The notes: a model not told the origin generated them from the letters alone. A stretch of DNA of 64,000 bases from an uncultured Clostridium sp. (GCF_947039605.1 NZ_CAMQZG010000015.1:1-64000); one strand, 5' to 3'. Numbered from the stretch's first letter, positions 1 through 9,890 are shown. A program made the numbers and translations.

Positions 1-4
1 TACA

Positions 5-355
5 ATGGCACTCGCTATAGAAGGTGAACTTTTACTTACAGAAATCGCTAATTATAAAATAAATAGAGAAATTAGTAGAATCTTATTTGATATTTATGTG
101 GAAAATATTTTAGAAAATACAAACTTCAAAAAAGTAAAAGTCTTATATGCTGATAACATAAAAAAAACTTATAGACATGATGAGCTTAGAGGACTTGTAA
201 AAGGACATATTGTAGATAATGCTCGAGAACTTTATAGTAATGGTATAGGTCATTTAAATGACTTCACACTATATGTCTGTGATGATAAATCTTGTGTAAA
301 AGTTACAATTTACGACCCAAAAGAGGTTTTAAGTATAGTTGAATATGATGATTAA
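5..355 (+). CDS. Hypothetical protein, possibly 5'-truncated by window edge
   Basis: I do not recognise this family. The 116-residue product is soluble-looking, with no signal peptide or membrane segment. It has a helical, charged N-terminal half and a beta-rich C-terminal part ending in an acidic tail (VEYDD). The frame stays open to base 2, so the ATG at 5 may be internal and the real start may lie outside the window; no ribosome site can be seen. A hairpin terminator follows directly, so this is the last gene of a plus-strand unit. Confidence 0.6.
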   Translation: MALAIEGELLLTEIANYKINREISRILFDIYVENILENTNFKKVKVLYADNIKKTYRHDELRGLVKGHIVDNARELYSNGIGHLNDFTLYVCDDKSCVKVTIYDPKEVLSIVEYDD

Positions 356-361
356 ATAAAC

Positions 362-396
362 AAGCCCCTAGCATTTTTTTTGCTAGAGGCTTATCT
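362..396 (+). terminator. Rho-independent terminator after first gene
   Basis: A 12-bp stem (AAGCCCCTAGCA / TGCTAGAGGCTT, one C-A mismatch) encloses a T-only loop and is followed by a T-rich run. It lies 7 bp after the stop codon of the first gene. Confidence 0.75.
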
Positions 397-555
397 TTAT
401 TTCTTCTTTGAACAATAACTATGTATTTATAATTGGTCCAATCTGTTTAAAAAATTTCTGGATCTATTTTTTTAGAAATTAAAATATCTATTATATCTAA
501 CATTAATAATCGCCTAATTTTAATTAATCTCAAATAATATATATTCTAAAAGCTT

Positions 556-747
556 TTATAATACTTCTTTAACTCTAACAACTATTCCACTATCAAGCAT
601 CACTTTTATTCCATGATGATGATTTGGAGATTTTGTAAGTATTCTTCCAACTATCCCTTCTGTAAGTTTACCTGTTCTTTGATCTTGTTTTTGAACACCT
701 CTTACTTTTCCACCTATTTTTATGTTTACTCTATTTGTTCCATCCAT
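556..747 (-). CDS. ywbE: YwbE family protein (DUF2196)
   Basis: The 63-residue product matches the YwbE family over its full length: an N-terminal KIGGKVRGVQKQDQRTGKLTEG block, then a HHHGIKV segment and a V-rich end. YwbE proteins are small conserved Firmicute proteins with an SH3-like or KOW-like fold and no proven biochemical role. A GAGG ribosome site lies about 9 bases before the ATG. It is monocistronic, between opposing neighbours. Recognition rests on the characteristic DQRTGKLTEGIV and HGIKV motifs. Confidence 0.9.
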   Translation of the reverse strand: MDGTNRVNIKIGGKVRGVQKQDQRTGKLTEGIVGRILTKSPNHHHGIKVMLDSGIVVRVKEVL

Positions 748-972
748 TATTTGTTACCTCATTTCTTTTTGTTACATTAATTTTACACTTTAATCTCACC
801 AATATCCACCATAACTTCATCCTATATCTTCTACCTCTCCTTCAATAGCATATCTAGCAAATTTTTTAATATAAAAAAATCTATAAAACTACCTTAAAAA
901 GCAAACATTTCCACCTAAATACTCATACTATAATACTAACTATTCAAACTCATTTAAATAAGGGAGGTTAAT

Positions 973-1638
973 ATGGCAACAGCTAAACAAGTATTAAAAA
1001 AAGCTAGAAAACTTATAGGAACTCCATACGCATGGGGTGGTAACAATCCTACTACTGGATTTGATTGCTCTGGATATGTTAATTATATTTTCAAAGCAGT
1101 TGGAATAAATGTAGGTAGAACTACTTATGACCAAATTAAAAAAGGTGAAAAAATTAATAACAAGGCAGACCTTTTACCTGGAGATTTAATATTCTTTATG
1201 GATAAAAATAATTCTCCTTATCATGTTGTTATTTATACTGGAAACAATAATATGATTGAATCTCCTAGAACTGGCCTTAATGTTCGTGAGAGAAATCTTT
1301 ATAGATGGGATGGCGTAGCTAGAAGAGTTCTTGATTCAAATGCAGTAATTGCGCCTCCTATAGATAATAAAATTCCAGCTCCACAGCCACCTCTACCTAC
1401 AAAAACTTTTTTAAGAGTAGTCTGTGGTAGTTTTGAAAGAAAAGATAAAGCTCTCAAAAGACAAGCTGAAATTAAAAAAGTTGGTTTTGATACTTTTCTT
1501 CTTGCATATAAAAAGGATGGTACTACTTACTTTAGAGTAATCTGTGGAAGTTTTAACTCTAGAATTAAAGCTAATGAAAGACAATCTAAACTTAAAGAAA
1601 AAGGGCTGGATACTTTTTTGTTTACTTATAATCCATAA
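973..1638 (+). CDS. NlpC/P60 cell-wall hydrolase with two SPOR-type repeats
   Basis: Residues 1-125 form an NlpC/P60 peptidase domain: YAWGGNN, then FDCSGYV with the catalytic Cys, and PYHVVIYTG with the catalytic His. Such enzymes cut D-Glu-diaminopimelate bonds in peptidoglycan stem peptides. After a Pro-rich linker (APPIDNKIPAPQPPLPTK) come two SPOR-like repeats (FLRVVCGSF and YFRVICGSF), which in other proteins bind denuded glycan strands. There is no signal peptide, so the enzyme either works inside the developing spore or mother cell, is exported non-classically, or is a captured phage endolysin. The start is fixed by AAGGGAGG 6 bases before the ATG. Confidence 0.88.
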   Translation: MATAKQVLKKARKLIGTPYAWGGNNPTTGFDCSGYVNYIFKAVGINVGRTTYDQIKKGEKINNKADLLPGDLIFFMDKNNSPYHVVIYTGNNNMIESPRTGLNVRERNLYRWDGVARRVLDSNAVIAPPIDNKIPAPQPPLPTKTFLRVVCGSFERKDKALKRQAEIKKVGFDTFLLAYKKDGTTYFRVICGSFNSRIKANERQSKLKEKGLDTFLFTYNP

Positions 1639-1642
1639 AGGT

Positions 1643-1671
1643 ATAGAGGTAACTATTTTAGTTACCTCTAT
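1643..1671. terminator. Bidirectional hairpin between convergent genes
   Basis: A perfect 13-bp stem (ATAGAGGTAACTA / TAGTTACCTCTAT) with a TTT loop sits in the 37-bp gap between two convergent genes. T-runs are weak on both sides, so efficiency is uncertain. Confidence 0.6.
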
Positions 1672-1675
1672 GCAT

Positions 1676-2965
1676 TTAAATATAATTCCCGATTTTAACA
1701 TCTAATAATACTGTTGCATTTACAAACACTGACCTATCTTCACATAAATTATAATATACATCCTCTACTAAACCATTTACTGCCACTTTGCTTCCCGCAA
1801 CAAAATTTTCTGATAAAACTACAAACTCTGTAAAATATATTTTATAGTTAGCTGCATGTACCCCTTGTTCCTCTTCATTTGCAGTATAGTTGAGTATTAT
1901 ATTTATAAAACCACTAACAATCAACTTATATCCTGTGATTTTTTGACCTTCCTGAGATATTCCTTTTCCTGTCTCAATAATATGACACCCTTTAATAATA
2001 GCTTCTCCTCTTACTTCATTTACACTTTCTATATCTGGTTTACATTTTGGAAGTTCTAATTTTGATTCTAAACTAACTTGTTTAAATGATGATATTCTTG
2101 ATTTTATAGCATTTATTACTTGTGTATACTCAAAATCCTTTTTTCCACATTCTCCATTTTGCAACATATACTGAAATTTAACATTTCCTCTATTTTCTAT
2201 AATGCCAGTACAATTGGTATCTATAACTTCTACTTTATACTCAATTATTAAAATTTCTATTGGGTCTAAACCATTTATTTTCACACCATTTTCTATATCT
2301 ACAGAATGGATAACTTCATTATTAACTTTAAAACTTCCTTCTATAAATTTAGTGCTATTATCTAAATTATCCTTAAAAATAATAGAATCTGCCCCTAAAG
2401 TTCCATCATTTAGCAATGTTACCTTGTAAGTGATTGTGTCACTTAACCCTGCCTCTTTTAAATCTGCTTCCTTTGATATATATAAACTTGCTTTATTTAC
2501 ATATGTTTCTACTACTTCACTCTTACTCTTACACCATCTAATAATAAATTCTATAGGTAATTTAAACTTAGCATTTCCAATTGCATGACTTTCTACAATT
2601 CTAGTATCATCCGAAAGAATTTCCACTTCAAAAACTATAATTTTAGTTTCTCCAATCTCTAAATCACCTATTTCTACCCCCGAGAGAATATTACCTTCTT
2701 TAAAAGGAATATTATTTATTTTTAATGTTCCTTTTATAAATCCTATCCCACCTCTAAACTCCTCATATATAATTATCTCTTCAAGCTTTATATCACCTAT
2801 ATTGCTTGCAATAATCTTATACTCAACTACATCATCTATTACAGTCCATTCACTACTAACTAAATTTTCTAACTTTAAATTAGCTCCTACCGCCATTTTC
2901 ACTTCATTATTTTTATTATTTAATGTTTTTATTATTTCATCTATTGAACTATCTTTTTTAAACAT
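1676..2965 (-). CDS. DUF11-repeat protein with C-terminal SPOCS (DUF3794) domain
   Basis: This 429-residue protein has two DUF11-type beta-sandwich repeats (about 24-140 and 155-285; e.g. YKIIASNIGDIKLEEI and YKVTLLNDGTLGADSI). They are followed by a SPOCS domain (about 290-425) marked by LPKCKPDIE, EGQKITGYKLIVSG and a beta-rich end. SPOCS domains occur in SipL and other clostridial spore-coat morphogenesis proteins. There is no signal peptide or sorting signal, which fits assembly on the forespore from the mother-cell cytoplasm. It is a smaller relative of the 44-49 kb giant protein, about 42 kb away. The ribosome site (AGTGGTGA) is weak. The spore-coat role is inference. Confidence 0.8.
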   Translation of the reverse strand: MFKKDSSIDEIIKTLNNKNNEVKMAVGANLKLENLVSSEWTVIDDVVEYKIIASNIGDIKLEEIIIYEEFRGGIGFIKGTLKINNIPFKEGNILSGVEIGDLEIGETKIIVFEVEILSDDTRIVESHAIGNAKFKLPIEFIIRWCKSKSEVVETYVNKASLYISKEADLKEAGLSDTITYKVTLLNDGTLGADSIIFKDNLDNSTKFIEGSFKVNNEVIHSVDIENGVKINGLDPIEILIIEYKVEVIDTNCTGIIENRGNVKFQYMLQNGECGKKDFEYTQVINAIKSRISSFKQVSLESKLELPKCKPDIESVNEVRGEAIIKGCHIIETGKGISQEGQKITGYKLIVSGFINIILNYTANEEEQGVHAANYKIYFTEFVVLSENFVAGSKVAVNGLVEDVYYNLCEDRSVFVNATVLLDVKIGNYI

Positions 2966-3177
2966 ATAAATTCACCACTTTATCGCCTTTTTTTATTTCA
3001 TAATATAATATGCCTACTATCCTTATTTTGATATATTTTTCTATTTACTCATAAATTTTATTACTATATTATGTATACTTATTTAAATTAATATGAAACA
3101 TATACCATTTAAGGGATTTATTTATTATAATAAAATTATAGTTATGAAAATATTTACAAAAGGGGATTGAGAGACAT

Positions 3178-4548
3178 ATGAAAAACATGAAAATTAACTT
3201 TAATATAGGAATTAACTCTACTACGGACATGACTTTAAAAGTGAAATTATTTATTGAAGATATACCAGCTATGGAAGTTTTACATCTTTTTAGAAGTAAA
3301 TCAAAAGTATTAGATATACAAAGCAAAGTTGAATATAAAGAAGATAAAGATTTTATACATTTCAAAATAAATGGTGCAAAATCTTTTGAATTAGAATATG
3401 CAGTACAGGTTGGATTCCTTGCAAAGCATGGTGCTTATGGTCTAGTTACAAAAGATATGGTTGCATTTGCTGGTGAACAAGCACTTTTACTTCCATTTGA
3501 AACTTTAAATCTTGCTAGCAACAAAAACAAATTAGGTTTCGACCTTAAAATTTCTTATGATTTTGATACTTATGAGAATGCTATTGTTCCTTATAAAAAT
3601 GGAACTGAAAGTTCTCTTTTTGCAAGTATTTGGGGTAATATGTTTGAAGTTATGAAGTCTTCTTATGTTTTCACAAAAGTTGATACTCATAATATAAATA
3701 ATAACTTTAAATTGCACACAAACTTTAAAGTTGATGATGTTACAAAAAACAATTTAAATAAAATCTATGCTTATTATGCTGATTTATTTAAAACTGAAAT
3801 AGAGCTTAATTTAACATCACTACAAACAGAATTTGCACAAAAGCTATTTGCTGGAAGTAGTAAATCAAATATTTGTGCTACATTTGATTTTACAAATAAA
3901 AGAGATTACCAATTAATTTCACATAGAATGTTCCATGCATTTATGGACACAAGACTTAATCATTCAGTATTCCATATGCCACCTAACCTTTGGGTTACAG
4001 AAGGTCTAGCTTCTTTATATGAGCATAAAGCCCTAGAAGTTTTAGATACTGATTTTAAGAATGCTTATGATATTTCATTTGATGAAGAGCTTAAAAAACT
4101 TTATAGAACTTACCTTTACTCAATAAGTAAAAATGAGAAACTTTATAGCTTCCCACCATTACTTGAAGGTAACCTACAAAGTAATGCTTTAATTGAATAT
4201 CTTCACTACACAAAGTCACCTCTTCTTATAAAATTCTTTGAAGATGCTAGTCTTTTAGATGGTGAGAATCAATTTATAAACTACTTATTATCACTTGAAA
4301 CACTTGAAAACTTCTCACAACCAGATATGTTTAAGAATATTCTTACAGAAAACTTAAATGATATAACAATCAAATATATCTTTGGCGCAGAAAAACTTCA
4401 CCTTGATATAGACCCTACTGGGGATGTTGAAAAAATAAGAGAAGAACTTACAGAGTTTGAAAGAGTTATGAGTACTTGGTTTGAGCTTGATAAAGTAAAA
4501 AATGATAGCAGTGTTACTGATGAAGATTTAAAATTATTCAGTAACTAA
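3178..4548 (+). CDS. M61/M1-like metallopeptidase-fold protein, probably inactive
   Basis: The 456-residue cytosolic protein has a beta-rich N-terminal half (1-180) and a helical domain with a degenerate gluzincin signature. The usual HExxH is SHRMFH (His249, Arg250, His253), and the third zinc ligand region is intact as NLWVTEGLASLYE (Glu275). The two His and the distal Glu can still bind metal, but the general-base Glu is replaced by Arg. This layout resembles the M61 glycyl aminopeptidase family (HEYFH...WxxEG). It may be a pseudo-peptidase or use another mechanism. The start follows AAAAGGGG about 14 bases upstream, and the gene is monocistronic with its own terminator. Confidence 0.65.
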   Translation: MKNMKINFNIGINSTTDMTLKVKLFIEDIPAMEVLHLFRSKSKVLDIQSKVEYKEDKDFIHFKINGAKSFELEYAVQVGFLAKHGAYGLVTKDMVAFAGEQALLLPFETLNLASNKNKLGFDLKISYDFDTYENAIVPYKNGTESSLFASIWGNMFEVMKSSYVFTKVDTHNINNNFKLHTNFKVDDVTKNNLNKIYAYYADLFKTEIELNLTSLQTEFAQKLFAGSSKSNICATFDFTNKRDYQLISHRMFHAFMDTRLNHSVFHMPPNLWVTEGLASLYEHKALEVLDTDFKNAYDISFDEELKKLYRTYLYSISKNEKLYSFPPLLEGNLQSNALIEYLHYTKSPLLIKFFEDASLLDGENQFINYLLSLETLENFSQPDMFKNILTENLNDITIKYIFGAEKLHLDIDPTGDVEKIREELTEFERVMSTWFELDKVKNDSSVTDEDLKLFSN

Positions 4549-4560
4549 TATAAAAAAATG

Positions 4561-4595
4561 CCCTATTAAAATATAATTTTAATAGGGTATTTTCT
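4561..4595 (+). terminator. Rho-independent terminator
   Basis: A perfect 12-bp stem CCCTATTAAAAT / ATTTTAATAGGG with an ATA loop is followed by TATTTTCTTTTTC, 13 bp after the M61-like gene. Confidence 0.85.
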
Positions 4596-4700
4596 TTTTC
4601 TAAAATTTTTCTAAAAAACTTTTAATAACTTGGAATAATATTCTTTATTTGTGCATATAACTATAAATGATACCCATATTTTATATAATTAGGAGTTTTT

Positions 4701-5432
4701 ATGATTAAAAAGAAATTATTAACCATTTTATTAACTATGACAACATGCTTTACTTTATTTATTGGATGTTCAACATCTGAAAAAGTTGTTCAAACAAATA
4801 TTAATAATACTACAAATGAAGAAATTCTAGAAAAGGAAATTATAAAATTAGATATAAATGAAATTTTAAATCTACTAGATTCAGGAAAAGATATTTTAAT
4901 TAATCAAATTGGAAATTTCATAAGACCCGATGAATCAGAAATGCGTTTTACTAAAGGTGATAAAGATGTACTTGAAGCTGAAACTAAAATAGTAGTAAAT
5001 TTATATTCTGCTGGTATTTTAAGCACACCTGCTACGATACAGGATAAAGCTAGTGAAAGTGTATATGCCTCTAAGTTTAATCTTGGTGATATTAAGCTCG
5101 ATTATACAATCAAATTTGATAGAGAACTTCATACTATTATAACCTCTATAGTGGTTCTTAATGATAATTTAATAAAAATTGATTTAGATGACTTTAAATG
5201 GAATATGTCTAAAGAAGTTGCTATTTCTGTTTTTAATGAACTTTTTGATATTCATAATGCTGATGATTTATATGACTCATTTTTAGCATCTATAAATGAA
5301 TCTAAAATTAATTCAGAAGATTGGCTTCTTGACCAAACATTTTCTATTAACTCACCTGACAATAATGGTAGTGGTCTTGTAACTTTTGGTGAAAATAATG
5401 TCACTTTCACTTATGAATCTGATATACCTTAA
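4701..5432 (+). CDS. Predicted lipoprotein of unknown function
   Basis: The 243-residue product starts with a lipoprotein signal peptide: MIKKK, a hydrophobic core, and lipobox LFIGC with the lipidated Cys at residue 23. A short Asn/Thr-rich linker follows, then an alpha/beta extracellular domain with acidic patches. I do not recognise the family. The start follows AGGAG about 7 bases upstream. It stands alone between terminators on both sides. Membrane anchoring on the outer face is a firm prediction; the role is unknown. Confidence 0.7.
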   Translation: MIKKKLLTILLTMTTCFTLFIGCSTSEKVVQTNINNTTNEEILEKEIIKLDINEILNLLDSGKDILINQIGNFIRPDESEMRFTKGDKDVLEAETKIVVNLYSAGILSTPATIQDKASESVYASKFNLGDIKLDYTIKFDRELHTIITSIVVLNDNLIKIDLDDFKWNMSKEVAISVFNELFDIHNADDLYDSFLASINESKINSEDWLLDQTFSINSPDNNGSGLVTFGENNVTFTYESDIP

Positions 5433-5445
5433 ACTTAACATAATA

Positions 5446-5535
5446 AAAAAATGGCTATTTCAAACTACTCGGTTAACTCTACTACATAGATAATTTATCT
5501 TAGTAGCTAACCCACTTTGAAATAGCCATTTTTAT
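5446..5535. terminator. Large bidirectional terminator hairpin
   Basis: The outer stem ATGGCTATTTCAAA / TTTGAAATAGCCAT (14 bp, perfect) is flanked by A-run and T-run. It encloses a second stem (GTTA..CTACTA / TAGTAG.TAAC). It separates the convergent lipoprotein and pepC genes and can act in both directions. The internal hairpin makes it larger than usual. Confidence 0.8.
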
Positions 5536-5550
5536 TTTATAATTAATATC

Positions 5551-6873
5551 TTACCCCATTGAATCCCAAGGTGTAAGTTTTATTTTTTCTGCATTTAACA
5601 TTTCAAGTTGTTCTTTTGTTAGATACTTTTTATTTATTACAATATGATATACATAGTCATTAAGCCATCTATCACTCATTACAAAGTATCCTTTATCTCC
5701 AGGCTTTTCACCCCAACTATTCTCAACTTTCCATCTATTAGGCTCACCATCTACAAGGTTAACCCCTGTTATTGTCATAGCATGAGCTGTTACAGCTTCA
5801 AAGTATCTTAATCTATCAGTTTTTGACATCTTAAAGTTAACATCAAATAACCCTTTATAATCAAATAATTTTGATTCAAGGAATCCTTCATCTCTTGACA
5901 TACCTTGCAGAACATCTGCTCCAAACCAAGTAACTTCTTTATCTTTTATTTGATTTAATAGTACTTCTTTAAATTCTTTTAAGTCAAGATTTAAGAAACT
6001 AACATCTTGTCCACCTATAACATTCTTTTCAAATGGTATGCAGTAAGTTTTATTAAACTCTTTATCTGGTGCATTTATTATAACAACATATTCATCTAAA
6101 TCTCTACCAATATATTTTTCATAAAAATCTTTTGGTGTAATCTCTAAATCTTGAATATATTCATCTGCTTCATTTCTAAATTCAAGGTCAAATTTGTGAG
6201 GTGGTTCTCCAAATGCATATGCACACATTCTATATACTTCATTAAGCATTTTTCTCACTGTTTTATCTATGCTTTCACTAGCTTGTCCATCTTCTATCAT
6301 AGCTCTTAGATTCATACCATCTTTTCTAAGTTTTAATCCAAGTATTTGAGTAAACTCTTTTGTTCCCTCACTAGCTTTTGTTTCTGGCATTGCATACTTT
6401 GGAACCATTCCATACTTTTTAATTAAAGCTGCTGAATTATCCCATTGTCCACCATCTTCATTACAATTTTTGAATAAGAAGTTTACAATTCTGCTATCAA
6501 GTGGCTCATTTGCTGTTTCTATTACAAAGTTATAAAAAGCATTAGCCTTTTCAAATCTATCCCAAAATGATAAATAATTTTGTGAAAATTCAAAATTTTT
6601 AACATTGTGCTTAACCGCAAAATCATGTCTTAATGTATTAAGAGTTGCAAATAACCAACATCTTCCGCTCTGTTTTTGATTTGAAACTTCACCTGTTTTA
6701 ATTTCTATTGAAAAGTTTCTAGCAAGTTTTTTTGCTATAACCTTATTATTCTTACATGTATCATTTATACCATTATTCATTACTGCATTTTTTATTATTT
6801 TTGAATTTGGTACTTCTTTTAATTTCTCATGGTATTTTTTTATATCATTTATATTTATTTCTCTTTCCATCAT
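5551..6873 (-). CDS. pepC: Aminopeptidase C / bleomycin hydrolase (peptidase C1B)
   Basis: A 440-residue cytosolic cysteine aminopeptidase, the usual length for PepC/BLH. The catalytic Cys lies in KQSGRCWLF (Cys72), the His in AVTAHAMTITGV and the Asn in WKVENSWGE. NFEFSQNYLSFWDRFEKAN and CNEDGGQWDN are also family signatures. The enzyme trims N-terminal residues from peptides in a self-compartmentalised hexamer. The start follows AAGGGAGATG; the tandem ATGATG makes the exact first Met uncertain by one codon. A Fur-box-like site lies just upstream. Confidence 0.95.
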   Translation of the reverse strand: MMEREININDIKKYHEKLKEVPNSKIIKNAVMNNGINDTCKNNKVIAKKLARNFSIEIKTGEVSNQKQSGRCWLFATLNTLRHDFAVKHNVKNFEFSQNYLSFWDRFEKANAFYNFVIETANEPLDSRIVNFLFKNCNEDGGQWDNSAALIKKYGMVPKYAMPETKASEGTKEFTQILGLKLRKDGMNLRAMIEDGQASESIDKTVRKMLNEVYRMCAYAFGEPPHKFDLEFRNEADEYIQDLEITPKDFYEKYIGRDLDEYVVIINAPDKEFNKTYCIPFEKNVIGGQDVSFLNLDLKEFKEVLLNQIKDKEVTWFGADVLQGMSRDEGFLESKLFDYKGLFDVNFKMSKTDRLRYFEAVTAHAMTITGVNLVDGEPNRWKVENSWGEKPGDKGYFVMSDRWLNDYVYHIVINKKYLTKEQLEMLNAEKIKLTPWDSMG

Positions 6874-6907
6874 TTACATCTCCCTTGTATACTATCTCTT
6901 TCTCTAG

Positions 6908-6922
6908 AGATAATCATTCTCA
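6908..6922 (-). promoter_or_regulatory. Candidate Fur box upstream of pepC
   Basis: On the minus strand the site reads TGAGAATGATTATCT, 13 of 15 matches to the Fur 7-1-7 palindrome TGATAATNATTATCA. It sits about 35 bp before the pepC start, where a repressor could block the promoter. Iron control of pepC is not established, so this could be chance in AT-rich DNA. Confidence 0.4.
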
Positions 6923-7345
6923 TTTGTTATTTTTATTCTATCACTAGAATATCTTAGTATCAAGCACTAACTTTTACCTATTCTTTTGAAAAATCAATAA
7001 ATTTTTATAAATTTATAGATAATTTCTCTAAAATCTATATTTTTATTAGTAAAATCCAACTAAAAATTTATTAATTCAATATAAAAAGCGCTAAAGCTAT
7101 CTTTTTAAGTTGCATATTCTACTTATGAACATTCCCATAAACCCAAATAATTTCACATCAAAGAATGTAAGTCCTATTGCAAGTTCTAAAAATAAAAAAA
7201 TATCTTAATACTTGACGAGGATGTTATAATTATTATATATAATGAAACTATTATCTTTAAAAGTTTCTATTATTTAAATAAGTTATAATTACATATAAGT
7301 TTAGGTGCTTTTTAAAACATAAATCTTTACTTTATTTGTTAAAAA
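6923..7345. other. Non-coding AT-rich spacer between divergent pepC and mnmA
   Basis: No ORF with a ribosome site was found here. A possible plus-strand promoter for mnmA is TTGACG at 7213, with AT-rich TATA-like hexamers (TATAAT, TATATA) downstream at more than one spacing; a long leader of about 190 nt would result. Nothing else is supportable. Confidence 0.35.
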
Positions 7346-7397
7346 GTTAAGCATAAAACACTTTTATATTTTTATATAAACAGTTTTATGTTAAGCA
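7346..7397 (+). promoter_or_regulatory. Leader hairpin and direct repeat before mnmA
   Basis: CATAAAAC (7352-7359) pairs with GTTTTATG (7383-7390), with an inner TTTATAT / ATATAAA stem. The stem is bordered by two copies of GTTAAGCA. The structure ends about 25 bases before the ribosome site of mnmA, so it may affect leader stability or translation. No terminator T-run is attached. Confidence 0.35.
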
Positions 7398-7425
7398 AAA
7401 CTTAATTTTAAAAATGAAAGGATGA

Positions 7426-8535
<1,110 letters not shown>

Positions 8536-8542
8536 TAAACTT

Positions 8543-8580
8543 AAAAAGTGTATGCCAGAATTTTGGCATACACTTTTTTT
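8543..8580 (+). terminator. Rho-independent terminator of mnmA
   Basis: AAAAAGTGTATGCCA pairs with TGGCATACACTTTTT and runs straight into seven Ts, 8 bp after the stop codon. Confidence 0.92.
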
Positions 8581-8640
8581 AGTAAAAAACTCATAAAAAA
8601 TGATAAATTTAAATACCTCTTCTATGAGCGTTCCTTTTAT

Positions 8641-9018
8641 TTAATCTACATATATTTTAATTTTCACTTTTCCATTATTATCATCTGATTTATAAATAAT
8701 AGGATTTCTTAGCTGACCAGTTTCTATATCTTTAAGTAGTTTCTTAAAATCATAATTTCTAAAGTCAAAACCTTCTTTTCCTATCTTAGTTATATTATCC
8801 TCTGGAATAATACTTGCAATTCCACTAAACATTTTAAGCAGCGCAAGTGGTAATGAAAAGTCCTGATGAATATTCTCTTTCTCCATATCAATAAATACTT
8901 TAAGCTTTGTATATTTTTTAATCTCTGCCATATAATTATTTTCTTCTATAACTTCTACTATTTCTGCTTCGATAACTTCAATATCCTTATCTAAATCTAT
9001 CTTACTCTTCTTATTCAT
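8641..9018 (-). CDS. Small acidic protein with SHOCT-like/YvlB-type C-terminus
   Basis: The 125-residue protein starts with a charged acidic stretch (IEVIEAEIVEVIEEN). It then carries a module like the N/C-terminal SHOCT-like domain of YvlB/LiaX-type and DUF4097 proteins: FSLPLALLKMF, an amphipathic helix, then the pattern KLLKDIETGQL...GKVKIKIYVD. No signal peptide or membrane segment is seen. In related proteins this module accompanies envelope-stress regulators, but no such gene is adjacent. Family assignment is from pattern memory and is moderate. Confidence 0.6.
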   Translation of the reverse strand: MNKKSKIDLDKDIEVIEAEIVEVIEENNYMAEIKKYTKLKVFIDMEKENIHQDFSLPLALLKMFSGIASIIPEDNITKIGKEGFDFRNYDFKKLLKDIETGQLRNPIIYKSDDNNGKVKIKIYVD

Positions 9019-9105
9019 TTTTTCACCATCCTATAATTTACTTCTTAATTTTATTATAGTCTTATATATATTTTTTTCTATACTTATACAAAAGTTTAAT
9101 ATAAA

Positions 9106-9142
9106 AAGACTGTATTAATATTTAACTTACTAATACAGTCTT
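9106..9142 (-). terminator. Terminator of the fic gene
   Basis: AAGACTGTATTA pairs perfectly with TAATACAGTCTT; on the minus strand it is followed by TTTTTATATT. It lies 40 bp after the fic stop codon. Confidence 0.8.
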
Positions 9143-9182
9143 ATAGTTTTACCTTCTGATTCACATTTCCACAAATCTTATT

Positions 9183-9890
9183 TTAAAACATATTTATATT
9201 TTCATTTATAAAGTCCTTTTGATTTTCTAAATAGCTTACAAGTGGTTTTATATTATTTATACTTGAATCTCCTAAAGCTTTTTTATATTCATCTAAGCTA
9301 TCTCCATTCATATATTGAAGCGGTAATTTATTTTCTAATAATTGTTTTAAATATATAAAACGTCCTATTCTTCCATTACCATCTTGGAATGGATGTATCT
9401 GCTCAAACTCTAAATGAAACTTTGCAAGATTTTCTGATGTAACTATTTCTGATTTATTATAATCATCTATTATTACGCTAAGTTTATCTTCAACTTCTAA
9501 TGGACTTGCTGTTTCAAAATTTGCTCCTAAAATCTTATTTGCATACTTTTTAAATACTCCTGCAAGACCTAAATCGTAAAGCCTTGTTCTATACATAAGA
9601 CTACCATGCCATTCTTTTATCATTTCTAATGTTAGCTTTTTTCCTAATGTTTCAATAACCATATCAAATGTATAAAAAGAATTTACAGTTTCTTGAACAT
9701 CATCTAAAGTATGCGTTCCTGTCACTATATTCTTTTCCATTAACATTTGCAAAGCCTCTGTTGTAAATGTGCTTCCCTCTATCTTATTAGAATGATATAT
9801 ATAATCATATTTTAATATCTCATTTAAAGAATTGTGTATTCCCTTTGTTTCTATTAATATTTGTAAAAATCTTTCATAATCATATTTCAT
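9183..9890 (-). CDS. Fic family protein (predicted AMP transferase, self-inhibited)
   Basis: The 235-residue cytosolic protein has the complete Fic motif HPFQDGNGRIGR near residue 165, including the catalytic His and both anion-binding Arg. An N-terminal helix carries SNKIEG (about 34-39), matching the inhibitory (S/T)xxxE(G/N) motif of class II Fic proteins, so it should be held inactive in cis by Glu. Fic enzymes usually transfer AMP from ATP to Ser/Thr/Tyr of target proteins. The target is unknown. There is no separate antitoxin gene. It is monocistronic with its own terminator. Confidence 0.92.
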   Translation of the reverse strand: MKYDYERFLQILIETKGIHNSLNEILKYDYIYHSNKIEGSTFTTEALQMLMEKNIVTGTHTLDDVQETVNSFYTFDMVIETLGKKLTLEMIKEWHGSLMYRTRLYDLGLAGVFKKYANKILGANFETASPLEVEDKLSVIIDDYNKSEIVTSENLAKFHLEFEQIHPFQDGNGRIGRFIYLKQLLENKLPLQYMNGDSLDEYKKALGDSSINNIKPLVSYLENQKDFINENINMF

